From a virus, in IMG/VR virus record IMGVR_UViG_3300006810_000364, positions 1 through 24,677 of that record: a DNA stretch of 24,677 nt. One strand, given 5' to 3'. The translations under genes and the position numbers were made by a program. Under the pieces are notes generated by a model. That model did not search any database. It was not told the DNA's origin and saw only the letters and a program-made list of their open reading frames with translations. Below are positions 1 to 9,621 of this stretch, one piece after another. Position 1 is the stretch's first letter. Each line of letters opens with the position of its first letter.

Positions 1-1323
1 AATGCTCCTTCTAATTATCAAGAGTATTTAAGATTTGTATTAGAAAGAGAATCAATTAGAGCAGATGTATCTAAAAAAGATTTCTTTGATAGTGAATTAT
101 TTAAAGAAAGATATGCTGAAGAGAAAAAAATAAGTATATTATCTGAAGATAAGTTAAAGAACTATCTATATGAGCAATACATAGCTAATAAAGCTTTGAC
201 AGCTTCTTCTAATGTATATCATATGTTTAGTGATCCACAATTTGCGTATGCTGTAGAGTTTAAAAACATAGTTGATAAGTATGACTTAAAAAACAAGTAT
301 GATGTTTTAAAAAGACTTGAGGTTGATGTAAATGCAGATAGAAGTATGTTTAATATTTATCTTAATGATAAAGACCTAGACAACTTTAGATCTAATCTTT
401 ACACTAAAAATTTAGCTGATTTAGCAAATAGAACAGTAATGAAAGTAGATGATATAGAGACAAATAATTATATAAGTGATTTCTTCTCAAATATGACTAC
501 TTATGCAGCATTCCAATCAGGTATTACAAAGAGCAAGTATAACTTATTAAGTATTACAGACTTTAATACATTCATTAATACATTAAATCCATTAGTGGGT
601 AATTATTTAAATTCTGATACGGTTACACAAGTTGAATTGTTAATGCAATATTTTGAAACATTCTTAATTAATAATTTAAAGAGCAACAGAAATAGACTTA
701 GATTTAAAAATTATCTTAATGAAAGTTCTATGGATAAAACATCTTTTGCAACTGAAGATACATCCCAATATGAAGCCTTTAAGTTTTTACCGTACAAAGT
801 TACACCTACAAGCAATCCAGGAGTGACTATATATAACAATGTGTCTAATACTGCGCAAACAATGCAGAACTTAGTAAAAGCTAATCCTGAAGTGGTCTTT
901 TTGTATCCTGCTTCTTATTTGCAACTAGAAGGTGATGCTCCTAAAACTAATGAAGCTTTATTAGATACTATAGGTATAGGAAATGCTTTACCTATAATGA
1001 CAGGTATAAATGAAGTAAATGATAATCTTGCAGATGTATCAGAGGAAGATATGGAAGATATAAAAGATGTTATGACTGAGCAATGGGAGAAAACATTCAA
1101 GCTTGCTGAAAAATTAATAGATCAAGGTAGAACTATTGCATTACCTTTTGAAGGTATTGGAAATTTAACTATAATGCCCCAAGATTTATTCATATCTTTA
1201 TCAAAAACATTGCTGACTAAATTTGGTTATGTAAACCCTGGTTCTGAAACATCAGGAACAGTGTTTGAAAATCTTGATCAAGAAATAAATGATGCTGAAA
1301 TATTAGAAATGTATAATAAATAA
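1..1323 (+). CDS. Large phage protein, C-terminal part (5' truncated by window edge)
   Basis: The reading frame is open from base 1 to the TAA at 1321-1323, giving 440 residues with no start codon of its own. The first plausible internal start (TTG at 196) lies in continuous coding sequence, so the gene almost certainly begins before the window. No enzymatic motif is visible. The sequence is hydrophilic, rich in N, D, L and Y, and looks mostly helical, with an acidic stretch near 340-355 of the visible part (SEEDMEDIKD). It is followed after 21 nt by a giant gene on the same strand. By its position it is probably one of the large virion or virion-packaged proteins (structural, cargo or RNA polymerase-associated) that crAss-like phages encode side by side; that role is inferred from context only. 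I see no catalytic Asp-rich RNA polymerase motif in this fragment. Confidence 0.85.
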   Translation, partial: NAPSNYQEYLRFVLERESIRADVSKKDFFDSELFKERYAEEKKISILSEDKLKNYLYEQYIANKALTASSNVYHMFSDPQFAYAVEFKNIVDKYDLKNKYDVLKRLEVDVNADRSMFNIYLNDKDLDNFRSNLYTKNLADLANRTVMKVDDIETNNYISDFFSNMTTYAAFQSGITKSKYNLLSITDFNTFINTLNPLVGNYLNSDTVTQVELLMQYFETFLINNLKSNRNRLRFKNYLNESSMDKTSFATEDTSQYEAFKFLPYKVTPTSNPGVTIYNNVSNTAQTMQNLVKANPEVVFLYPASYLQLEGDAPKTNEALLDTIGIGNALPIMTGINEVNDNLADVSEEDMEDIKDVMTEQWEKTFKLAEKLIDQGRTIALPFEGIGNLTIMPQDLFISLSKTLLTKFGYVNPGSETSGTVFENLDQEINDAEILEMYNK

Positions 1324-1344
1324 AATCCATTAAATTGTTAAAAA

Positions 1345-4300
1345 ATGACTTGTGATTCAAAAGCAAATGCTTTACGATATTTAAAAGATAAGGATGTATT
1401 AGGCCCAACTAATGAAATATTAGATCATGCAAAGTTTGAAAAGTATAACAAAGATCTTACTAGATATGCTGAAATTAAATACAATTTAAATTTTGGTAAG
1501 GAACTTTTATTTTCTATTTATCAAAGTGAAGTAACAGACCCAAGAGGATCAAGATATTGGAGAGATAATATTATACAGACTGACAGAATAGTTCCTAATG
1601 ATGAAATGTTTAAAGCAATTGATGAGGAAAAAATTAAGATTGATATTGCAGAAGCAAACGGGGAACTAGAAATTCAAAATATTCCTGAAGCAGAATATGG
1701 TAATGAACTACCTGATCCTAGTTTTAAAAGAGGAAAGTTTGAAGCTAATGAAGTAAATAAGCTTTTTCAAAATGAATTAAAAACAAAACTTGTTACATTT
1801 TTAGGAGGCTTGAATATAAAAACAGATTTATCTGCAGATGAACTTTTAGATGGTATACGTTATAGAAAGGGAAGTCCTACAGCAGCTTATGATGTAATAC
1901 AAAAATTTCTTGCTTTAAAAACTGATATTGCAGATAAAACTTTATTAAATCAATCTGCATATATTATATATACCATGTTAGGGCGTGGTAGTAAAATACA
2001 TAAAGACTTATGGTTTAATATTGAAAGCTGGAGTAAATACGATGAGAAATATAATAAATGGGATAAAATATCTCAAGAAAACAGAGATGATGCTATTTTT
2101 AAAAAGCAACTGGATTTTGAGTTATTATATTTAGATGATGAAGTAAATACTGATGAATTAGAATGGAATAGAAAAAATTCTAAGAAAAACTTTTGGGCTC
2201 ATCGTCAAGCTATACTAGAATTTATTGCTGAGATGCTAGAGATAGGTTTAGACCAAAAATATATTGGCCCTAAGCGTAGCAATCCTGATATTAATAAAGC
2301 TTACTTTGAATCAATAGGTCATAAAGATAGATATGCTAAAGGTACACTGAGAAGACTGATTAATAGAGTTCTTAATTGGATTCAAGAAAATATATATAAT
2401 AATAAAGCTTTTCAAAAATATAATGAAGAAGACTTAAAGAGTTTAGTCTTGGATGTAGTTGATGATGTATACCAACTCAAGTATGAAAAGTTTATAAGAA
2501 ACTATTACCTTTCTGAAGAAGATGGTAACTGGTATGATATGTCAGGCCAACTTTATGAAGTTAAAGATTATGAACAATCAGTATCTAAAGATCCATTTAT
2601 AGCAGATGTAATAGATAAGTTATTTGGTAATCCATTTTTAGATTTTGGTCTTTCAGGCTCAGCTACATTGAGAAAGTTTGGTAGAGTTATTAGAAGTGTA
2701 GATGAAGCTTTTCATGATATAGATGGAGATATTAAATTAGAACAGTTTCTGTCTGAAAAAAATGCAATGTATTTTTTAAATTGGTTAGATACTAGAGGTA
2801 TACATTTAGCTAGAAAACAAGGCAAGACTAGTGCACAGCAAAAAAGAGATTCTAAAAGATTTGAAAAAGAACTAATCCCATTTTTAGAAGATCAAAATTG
2901 GTATCAGAATATTCAAAATATGTTTCCAACCTTTAAGTTTGTTAGAGCTTTTATAGGTAAAGATCATGCTCAAAAGGGAGAGTCAATTACTATAACAGGT
3001 ACTATAGAACATCCTACAGAAACTGAATTAGTTACTCAAGAAAATTTAAACGGAAGAAGTCCTAAAAATATAGGTAAACAAATGCCTAAGTTATATGCCC
3101 TAGATTTCTTTTTAAGAACTAAAGAAGGAAGTTATCCTAGACAATATACTGGTTATAACAAGTTTTATAAAGAATGGAAAGAAATTTTTGAGGCTAAGAT
3201 AAATATGGGTCGATCTAAAGACCTAAATGACCTTATTTATTTTATACCATCTGTACAAGATAAAGAAGGTTTTCAGTTTAACAGAAAGGCAATGAGATAC
3301 TTTTCATTTACTAATGAAAGTCAAAATGATCTTACTGTAGATTTAACTAATCCTTTTGAGAATGAAGTTACTCTTGTTACAGCTCCGTCAGAAACAACTG
3401 CAAGTGTAAATACTATTTATAAAAATGATAAAGCTGTTGGTAAAGTAAAATATCAAACAGATGAAAACTATATTGATGTTTTAGAAATAGAAAGTAATGA
3501 GAAGAATGCTATTAGTACTCTTAAAGTATTGGGTCAAGAAGCTTCTAATCAAGGTAAAATATTAAAGTCAAGTACTAAAGAAAATAACAAACTATTTGAA
3601 ATTTTAGAAAGACAGGGATATGCTTCTAAAAATAATGGTATCTACTACTATGTAGATCAGCAATTAGCTAATGCTATTAAAAGTGCTATAACTGAAGTAC
3701 CTATTGATACTAAAGCTGTAAATAAATCTCAAGCTATAGAAATAGCGCAAACTTTAGCTAAAAAACTTTCAATGTCTTTGAACATTGGTTATGCAAATGT
3801 TTCACAAGCTGATGCTAAAGCATTGCTAAACTCTAAAGGAAAACCTTATAATAATGAAGCAGCTTTTTATTGGGCAGGAACTGTATATGTAGTAGGTGAT
3901 AATATAAACCTAGATACAGTACTCCACGAATTTGCTCACCCTTTTATTAAAGCTATTGAATCAGAAAATCCTGATTTATTTAATAATCTATATGCTAGTT
4001 TAGAATCAACTACTGAAGGTAAATACATTATTAATCATGTTAAGCTAAATTATCCAGAACTAAATATTACAAGTTCTGCTTTTAAAAATGAGGTCCTAAC
4101 ATATTCATTGCAATATCATGCAGTAAATAAAGTTACTGAAGAAGTTGAAAGTGAAGGTTATAAAAGCTTTGTGTCTAAATTGCTTTATGCTATAAGACAA
4201 TTGTTTAGAAAAATATTTAATGTGTCTAAGGTTAGTGACATTAATGAATCTACAACAATGGAAGAGCTTGCTGATAAGTTATTAAATGAAAATTATAATT

Positions 4301-7300
4301 TACAAACAGAAGCAGTTTCTAATGAAGACGTGCTCTTTTATATAAGAAATATAAAAGAAATGGCCAATGAATTAACAGAAGGGATTAGTGAAAATAACAT
4401 ACAAAGAGCTATTAATGAAATGTATGTTAATAATAATCTGATACTAAATAAAGCGGCCAACTTTAAATCTCAAAGTAAAGAGTATCAGGAAAGATTGGAT
4501 AAAGCTTTATTTGATGAAAACCAACTTTTACCTAAAGTAAAACAAATGTTGCGCTCTTATCAAAGTGTAACCAATTTAAAAAATAAAAATAAAGAGCAGA
4601 TAATTAAAGATGTAGTTAGAGCTGAAAAAGAAAGACAGCAAGACCTTATAAACTCTTCTAGATCTTTTATTAATAGTGTAGGTGTAATTGATAATATTGC
4701 TAAGAATATATATAATGACCTAGTGTCTTTACAAAAAACAGGTAGGTTTAATAACAGAGATGCAATGCTTTTATTGTATACCTACAGAAATATTATTAAT
4801 GGTTACAAAACTATGTTTACTGACTTTGATGAGTTCTTTACTAAAGACCAGGGAGAAGATAAACCGCAGTTTGATATAAACAAAGAAAATGAACTTCTTA
4901 CTTTCATGAATGATGTAAGAGGTAATTTAGACAGAGCTAATAATATTATCAAGGATATTTATAAAGAAAACAATGTTGACTTTTATGTTGAGACTACTGC
5001 CTATATGAATGAGTTTTTAGTAAAAGAGCTAAAAAGTAATTTGTATAAAAGCATGAAAGATAATATGACTGATGATGACATAGAAACTTTCTTTGATAAA
5101 GCATTAAAAAATGAATTGACCAATGAAGACTATGAGGCCCTTAAAAGAAAAGGAGTAGAGCCTAAATATATATCTTCATTTGTAAAAAAATATAACAACT
5201 TTAGCATTAATAGAGATAAGATAGTAGATGCTTTATCTGGTAAATTATCAGATGTAAGTTTCTTTAATAGATTCTTAGAAAGTTATACATCATCTAATGA
5301 TCCTATAGTAGGTGGATTAGCTATTTTTATTCAAAATTTAAGAACAGAAGCAGAACAAGAAGCAATTAGTGCATCTTATGAATTTAGAAATAAGATGGCT
5401 AGCCTTTTACCAAAAATAGGTTTTGATCCAAAAAAGACAAGGCAGATATTAGATATAGTAGCATCTAGAGATGCTGTGTTTAGTCTTAAACCTGTTAGGG
5501 ATAAAGACGGTAATATTATAAAACTTGAACCTTCTAGAAAAGAAATTTATACATTCCATGATAAGTTTTCAAATGGATGGAGATATGACTTGGGTCAACT
5601 TGAATATAATTTAAGACAAGCCCAAGAAGCTGAAGATCAAGAAGCAATAGATAAAGCCGAAAAAGAATTATATGACTTTACAAGAGAGTACATGCATGAT
5701 GTATATGTACCTGAAGTATATAAACTAGATCAGATTTATGCTAAGTATCCACCACAAATTGCTGAAGCTGCAAGACAAGCTCGTCAAAGAGCACTAGACT
5801 CTTATAACAATGAAGCAAATGAAATTACTGATGAACTAGAAAGATTTCAAAAGTATTCTACATTGCAAGCTTTATGGAAGGATTATCAAATGCTTCATTC
5901 ATATACTTATGAAGATGGTACTCCTAAAGTAGATTCACCTGAAGACGGAGTGTATGATTTAAGTATTGCAAAAGTACTTAATGAATATAGAGATGCTTCT
6001 AGAGGATTTTATGAATTTACTGAAAGACCTGGATCTTTACAGAATGCTTATGACCAATTTATCAACTTAATTGATACTAAGTATGGTGCAGGTTCTGAAG
6101 AATTTAATGAAGCACGAGATGAGTGGATTAAACAAAATACAAGAATTGCACAAACTCAAGAATATTTTGATACTAAGTTTAATTTGATCAATAGATTGAA
6201 AGAACTCCAAGATAAAATGAAACTGCAATCTACTGTAGATATATCTGCTATCTACAAAGAAATGTATGATTTGATGTATACTAACAAGGATAGTTTAAAT
6301 CAACCAGTACCATCAGAGTTGGGTCAGGAGAAAGTAAGAAAAATTAAAACCTTACAACAAAAGACAATTGACTTTAAAGCTAGTTTAGATAAAACTTCGG
6401 GTCTATCTAAGGCTGAATCTGCTAGATTATCTGCACTTGTTCAAGTAACAAAAAGAAATGCAGAGTCATTGACTGAAGAAAACAAGCAGGAATATTTGAA
6501 GTTGTTAAATAAACAAACATCTACAGGACTATCTTTAGCTGAGGCAAATGAGCTTGAAAGTATTTATGCAGAACTTGGAGATTTATCTAAAAGAGTAGCT
6601 ACTGAATATTATGTAGATACATTTAATGAGTTCCTAACTCAAATGGAAATAGCTCCAAAGACTGCAGAGCAATTAGAAACATTTATTGAAAGTGATGAAT
6701 TAAAACAATTACTTTCAGAAAATGATGAGTTTGGAGATTGGTTCTTTGATAATCACGTTATTTATCAAGTTTATAAAAAAGGAAAAAGAGGTCAGCAAAG
6801 TGTATACAGTAAGAGTATAGTTAATAGTATTTCTATTCCTAATAATGATAAGTACTTTCAAAAAACAGAACTTGTAGACCCATTAACTAAAAAGAAATTT
6901 ACTTTACAGGTTAATAATATTCCAGTAGTAGGAAATGCTAGACATTCAAACTATCAGATTAAACCTGAGTTTATGACAGGTTATAATTCTTCTACAGGAA
7001 AAGTTGAATTAGAAATTGGTACGCATGTAGATAATAAAGGAAGATTCATACCTAGATATGAAGAAGGGTCTAAATATATTAATGAAGAATATAAAAAATT
7101 GCAGGCCCGACCTTCTAGTGCTGAGTACCAATTATTAGAAACATTGAAACAACAGCATTTGAAATTTCAAGAGGATACTCCTAATTCATCTAAACTATAT
7201 CTAGACTTACCTAGATTTGTATTAAGAGATAATCTTTCAGTAATTCAATCTGGTAAGATTGGTAATACAACCAAGCAGATTAAAGAAAATTTCTTACAGT

Positions 7301-9294
7301 ATTTCAGAGATATACGAGGAGCAAAAGATAGATCTGTTGATGACTATAACTTTGTATATGATGATACTACTCAAGAGTATAGACTTGTATCTACAACTTT
7401 AGAGGGTGAAGAAATAGAAAGAATTCCTGTAGCAGGTTTATTTGATATAGATATAGATAATGTTGATCCAGATGTTACACGTAACATGATGAGATATTTA
7501 TACTCTTTGGAGCAACAAAAGAAATTGGTAGAAACACTTCCTATGGTTCAATCAATTCTTGATACTCTTGAAGATCCTGATAACTATCTTAAAAAACAAC
7601 AAGTATATAGCCGAGGTGCTATGAAGACTGCAGGCAAAATGGTATCAGTTAAAGAAAAGAAAACCTATAATAGATTAGGGCAAGTAAAATCTTTAATTGA
7701 AAGAGAATACTATGGTAGAAAATTTGAAGGTGGATATGGATGGGAAGTATTTGATAGAGTCTTAGGAAAAATACAAAAACTATCTGCAAGATCATCTTTA
7801 GCATTGAATATACCATCTGACTTGAAAAACAGGTTTGGTCAGTTAATGCAGAACTATATTGAAATGGCAGGTGGAGAATTTATAAATACTTCAGACTATG
7901 CTAGAGGTAGACTTTGGGCAGCATCAACTATGACTAAATGGCTTGCTAAAGATGTATATGAAGTAGGAGCAGGTTCTTTAAACTATCAATTAGTAGAAGC
8001 TTTTGATTCTGTATTTATGACAGAAGATAAATTTGGTAGAACTATTTCAAGAAGTTTTGTAAAAGATTTACTTAATGGTGAATGGATGTACATGGCTAGA
8101 AAAAATTTAGAAATGGAAGCTGCCTTACAGTTATTTGGTGCATTTTTAAATTCTGAACGTGTAGAACAAAAACTAGCTAATGGTAAAACTCGTAAACTAA
8201 GATATGTAGATGCTTGGGAAATAGATAAAGCTACAGGTGTCATGAAACTTAAAGAAGGTATTGACCCTGAGTATAATAATAGAAAGGTACAGCATACTTT
8301 TAAAGAAGGTGAAACTTTTGAATCTATAGCAGATGCTTATGGTATTAGTGTAAAAACTCTTAAAGAAAGAAATGGAGTCAAATCTATTCTAGAATTAAAT
8401 GAAGGTGATGTACTTACCATAGCTAATATGGAAAAGTTTAAATCATTTAAAAATAAGTTTGCAGGAGTTTCCAGAAGATTGTATGGTGCATATGATGAAT
8501 TTGGACAAGCAGAAGGTAATAAGTATTCAGGTTATAGGTTATTTACATTTATGAGAAAGTGGTTCTTTCCAATGTTCTTTAATAAATGGGGATTCAGCTA
8601 TGATAAAACTCAAGGTAAATATCTATTTTCTCCTGAAAGATTTCAGCCAAGATATGATTGGGCTACAGGTACAACTCCTATAGGATATTATGTAAATGGA
8701 TATAAAGCATTTGTTAAGGCTTTAGACTTTAAAGCTAAAGGATGGAACTATTTAACAGCTCAAGAAAAAGCAGACTTTAAAAAGTCAATGATGGATGCTA
8801 TGATTATAGCAGTTGCGGCAATCATATTAATACTAGGATTTGGTTATGATCCAAGTGATAAAGAAAGATTCCAAAAAATGAAAAAGAAATCTGGACCTTT
8901 ATTTGGAAAAGACTTTGAGCTTGCAGGATACTTAGAAAACTTAACTCAAATACTTACTATAGGTACTATGCAAGAAGTTACTGCATTTATTCCAATGGTA
9001 GAAGTTGGTGTAGTAAACTTTGGATTGGATGATTATATGAAATTGTTTACATCCACAACTACAGCTTTTGGAAATACTATAGGCTTATATGCAAAAATAT
9101 TTGATGATCTAATTAAGCACTTAACAGGTAATGAAAAAGCATACTATCAAAAAGATACAGGTGAGCTTTGGTATAAGAAAGCAGGTCAACCTAAAGTTAT
9201 ATCACACTTGTTAAGAACAGTAGGTGTTACAGGTAGCACCCAAGATTTACCTGAAACTTTAAAAGGAATTGAATCATCTGGTAAATTAAGATAA
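1345..9294 (+). CDS. Giant multidomain phage protein (2649 aa) with zincin, GNAT-like and LysM-like regions
   Basis: The ATG at 1345 follows an A-run (gttaaaaaATG), typical of Bacteroidetes starts without a Shine-Dalgarno. Visible parts in order: residues about 693-770 resemble a GNAT acetyltransferase core (alternating strands, then ENNKLFEILERQGYA, like the family's final helix-strand). At 861-865 lies HEFAH, the zinc-binding HExxH motif, with E916 (NEVLTYSLQ) a possible third ligand of gluzincin type. Residues about 1000-1950 are charged and mostly helical, with probable coiled coils. Residues about 2315-2361 resemble a LysM domain (GETFESIADAYGIS ... LNEGDVLTIAN). Residues 2482-2501 form a hydrophobic helix (MMDAMIIAVAAIILILGFG). 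Size and architecture fit the large polyvalent or ejected virion proteins of crAss-like phages, which are thought to enter the cell with the DNA. The zinc peptidase may process virion proteins or act on host targets; the LysM-like and hydrophobic parts could help it cross the cell envelope. These roles are inferred. Confidence 0.9.
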   Translation: MTCDSKANALRYLKDKDVLGPTNEILDHAKFEKYNKDLTRYAEIKYNLNFGKELLFSIYQSEVTDPRGSRYWRDNIIQTDRIVPNDEMFKAIDEEKIKIDIAEANGELEIQNIPEAEYGNELPDPSFKRGKFEANEVNKLFQNELKTKLVTFLGGLNIKTDLSADELLDGIRYRKGSPTAAYDVIQKFLALKTDIADKTLLNQSAYIIYTMLGRGSKIHKDLWFNIESWSKYDEKYNKWDKISQENRDDAIFKKQLDFELLYLDDEVNTDELEWNRKNSKKNFWAHRQAILEFIAEMLEIGLDQKYIGPKRSNPDINKAYFESIGHKDRYAKGTLRRLINRVLNWIQENIYNNKAFQKYNEEDLKSLVLDVVDDVYQLKYEKFIRNYYLSEEDGNWYDMSGQLYEVKDYEQSVSKDPFIADVIDKLFGNPFLDFGLSGSATLRKFGRVIRSVDEAFHDIDGDIKLEQFLSEKNAMYFLNWLDTRGIHLARKQGKTSAQQKRDSKRFEKELIPFLEDQNWYQNIQNMFPTFKFVRAFIGKDHAQKGESITITGTIEHPTETELVTQENLNGRSPKNIGKQMPKLYALDFFLRTKEGSYPRQYTGYNKFYKEWKEIFEAKINMGRSKDLNDLIYFIPSVQDKEGFQFNRKAMRYFSFTNESQNDLTVDLTNPFENEVTLVTAPSETTASVNTIYKNDKAVGKVKYQTDENYIDVLEIESNEKNAISTLKVLGQEASNQGKILKSSTKENNKLFEILERQGYASKNNGIYYYVDQQLANAIKSAITEVPIDTKAVNKSQAIEIAQTLAKKLSMSLNIGYANVSQADAKALLNSKGKPYNNEAAFYWAGTVYVVGDNINLDTVLHEFAHPFIKAIESENPDLFNNLYASLESTTEGKYIINHVKLNYPELNITSSAFKNEVLTYSLQYHAVNKVTEEVESEGYKSFVSKLLYAIRQLFRKIFNVSKVSDINESTTMEELADKLLNENYNLQTEAVSNEDVLFYIRNIKEMANELTEGISENNIQRAINEMYVNNNLILNKAANFKSQSKEYQERLDKALFDENQLLPKVKQMLRSYQSVTNLKNKNKEQIIKDVVRAEKERQQDLINSSRSFINSVGVIDNIAKNIYNDLVSLQKTGRFNNRDAMLLLYTYRNIINGYKTMFTDFDEFFTKDQGEDKPQFDINKENELLTFMNDVRGNLDRANNIIKDIYKENNVDFYVETTAYMNEFLVKELKSNLYKSMKDNMTDDDIETFFDKALKNELTNEDYEALKRKGVEPKYISSFVKKYNNFSINRDKIVDALSGKLSDVSFFNRFLESYTSSNDPIVGGLAIFIQNLRTEAEQEAISASYEFRNKMASLLPKIGFDPKKTRQILDIVASRDAVFSLKPVRDKDGNIIKLEPSRKEIYTFHDKFSNGWRYDLGQLEYNLRQAQEAEDQEAIDKAEKELYDFTREYMHDVYVPEVYKLDQIYAKYPPQIAEAARQARQRALDSYNNEANEITDELERFQKYSTLQALWKDYQMLHSYTYEDGTPKVDSPEDGVYDLSIAKVLNEYRDASRGFYEFTERPGSLQNAYDQFINLIDTKYGAGSEEFNEARDEWIKQNTRIAQTQEYFDTKFNLINRLKELQDKMKLQSTVDISAIYKEMYDLMYTNKDSLNQPVPSELGQEKVRKIKTLQQKTIDFKASLDKTSGLSKAESARLSALVQVTKRNAESLTEENKQEYLKLLNKQTSTGLSLAEANELESIYAELGDLSKRVATEYYVDTFNEFLTQMEIAPKTAEQLETFIESDELKQLLSENDEFGDWFFDNHVIYQVYKKGKRGQQSVYSKSIVNSISIPNNDKYFQKTELVDPLTKKKFTLQVNNIPVVGNARHSNYQIKPEFMTGYNSSTGKVELEIGTHVDNKGRFIPRYEEGSKYINEEYKKLQARPSSAEYQLLETLKQQHLKFQEDTPNSSKLYLDLPRFVLRDNLSVIQSGKIGNTTKQIKENFLQYFRDIRGAKDRSVDDYNFVYDDTTQEYRLVSTTLEGEEIERIPVAGLFDIDIDNVDPDVTRNMMRYLYSLEQQKKLVETLPMVQSILDTLEDPDNYLKKQQVYSRGAMKTAGKMVSVKEKKTYNRLGQVKSLIEREYYGRKFEGGYGWEVFDRVLGKIQKLSARSSLALNIPSDLKNRFGQLMQNYIEMAGGEFINTSDYARGRLWAASTMTKWLAKDVYEVGAGSLNYQLVEAFDSVFMTEDKFGRTISRSFVKDLLNGEWMYMARKNLEMEAALQLFGAFLNSERVEQKLANGKTRKLRYVDAWEIDKATGVMKLKEGIDPEYNNRKVQHTFKEGETFESIADAYGISVKTLKERNGVKSILELNEGDVLTIANMEKFKSFKNKFAGVSRRLYGAYDEFGQAEGNKYSGYRLFTFMRKWFFPMFFNKWGFSYDKTQGKYLFSPERFQPRYDWATGTTPIGYYVNGYKAFVKALDFKAKGWNYLTAQEKADFKKSMMDAMIIAVAAIILILGFGYDPSDKERFQKMKKKSGPLFGKDFELAGYLENLTQILTIGTMQEVTAFIPMVEVGVVNFGLDDYMKLFTSTTTAFGNTIGLYAKIFDDLIKHLTGNEKAYYQKDTGELWYKKAGQPKVISHLLRTVGVTGSTQDLPETLKGIESSGKLR

Positions 9295-9295
9295 C

Positions 9296-9430
9296 ATGAC
9301 AAAAATTAATACAACAAAATCTTTGCAGCGGCCTAAAGTTAAAAGACCAGGAGTGCATGCTAAAACTAAAACTTCTAAATTGAAGTCGTCTAAACATTAT
9401 AAAAAGAAGTACAAAGGTCAAGGAAGATGA
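9296..9430 (+). CDS. Small, highly basic 44-aa phage protein
   Basis: ATG at 9296 starts one base after the stop of the giant gene and runs to TGA at 9428-9430. The product has about 14 Lys/Arg/His in its last 25 residues (for example KTKTSKLKSSKHYKKKYKG) and no acidic residue at all. It is preceded without a gap by the giant gene, and its last codons overlap the next small gene through an ATGA (9427-9430), so all are probably translated from one message. A protein this small and basic could bind nucleic acid or pack with DNA in the head, but no known fold is visible. The compact gene spacing and the strongly biased, phage-like composition argue that it is real. The function is unknown. Confidence 0.7.
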   Translation: MTKINTTKSLQRPKVKRPGVHAKTKTSKLKSSKHYKKKYKGQGR

Positions 9431-9582
9431 AATGGCAACTGTTATTCCATTTGCATTGGCCTCATGATAGGCTTGCAATAGGATGGGAATATATAGGACC
9501 CAACGAACATGAAGAAATTTATACTTTTACTCTTTACTTGACTATAATAACTATAACTCTAGATATATATTCAGAGGACTAA
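9427..9582 (+). CDS. Small 51-aa phage protein of unknown function
   Basis: The ATG at 9427 overlaps the stop of the basic 44-aa gene (ATGA), a classic translational-coupling arrangement, and the frame ends with TAA at 9580-9582. The product is rich in W, H and aromatic residues in its first half (HLHWPHDRLAIGWEY, then an IGPNEHEE turn). Its second half is an alternating hydrophobic beta-like stretch (FTLYLTIITITLDIY). It has no signal peptide or clear transmembrane helix; the pattern suggests a small all-beta protein. It is the last plus-strand gene before the convergent terminator. I do not recognise a function. Confidence comes from the ATGA overlap, the exact fit between the neighbouring gene and the terminator, and the sensible composition. 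Confidence 0.65.
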   Translation: MKWQLLFHLHWPHDRLAIGWEYIGPNEHEEIYTFTLYLTIITITLDIYSED

Positions 9583-9583
9583 G

Positions 9584-9615
9584 AAAAAAAAGGGAGACAG
9601 CCTAAGCTATCTCCC
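9584..9615 (-). terminator. Intrinsic terminator of the minus-strand operon
   Basis: On the minus strand the message passes the stop of the DUF932-like gene (9622) and then forms a 9-bp stem (gggagatag / ctgtctccc with one G-U pair, 9592-9615) with a 6-nt loop, followed by eight consecutive U (A8 at 9584-9591 on the plus strand). In the plus direction the same stem has a C-A mismatch and only a weak U tract (aattcttt), so it mainly ends the minus-strand operon, though it may also slow plus-strand transcription at this convergent junction. Confidence 0.85.
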
Positions 9616-9621
9616 AATTCT

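Noticed and set aside
7441-7458. FDIDID (D2034, D2036, D2038) in the giant protein, resembling the DxDxD catalytic motif of the crAss-like virion RNA polymerase
   Set aside because: The surrounding residues look helical and charged, without the flanking barrel patterns of an RNA polymerase, and the same protein carries peptidase, LysM-like and membrane regions. Structure prediction of residues 1900-2150 would decide; a double-psi barrel there would reverse this.
7986-8243. Minus-strand frame of 85 codons inside the giant gene, and other short frames opposite real genes
   Set aside because: They lie wholly opposite strongly coding sequence, have unlikely compositions, and no start context or operon logic.
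9432-9467. Short frame MATVIPFALAS starting at the ATG at 9432
   Set aside because: It is only 11 codons; the overlapping ATG at 9427 gives a 51-aa frame with ATGA coupling and is far more likely to be translated.
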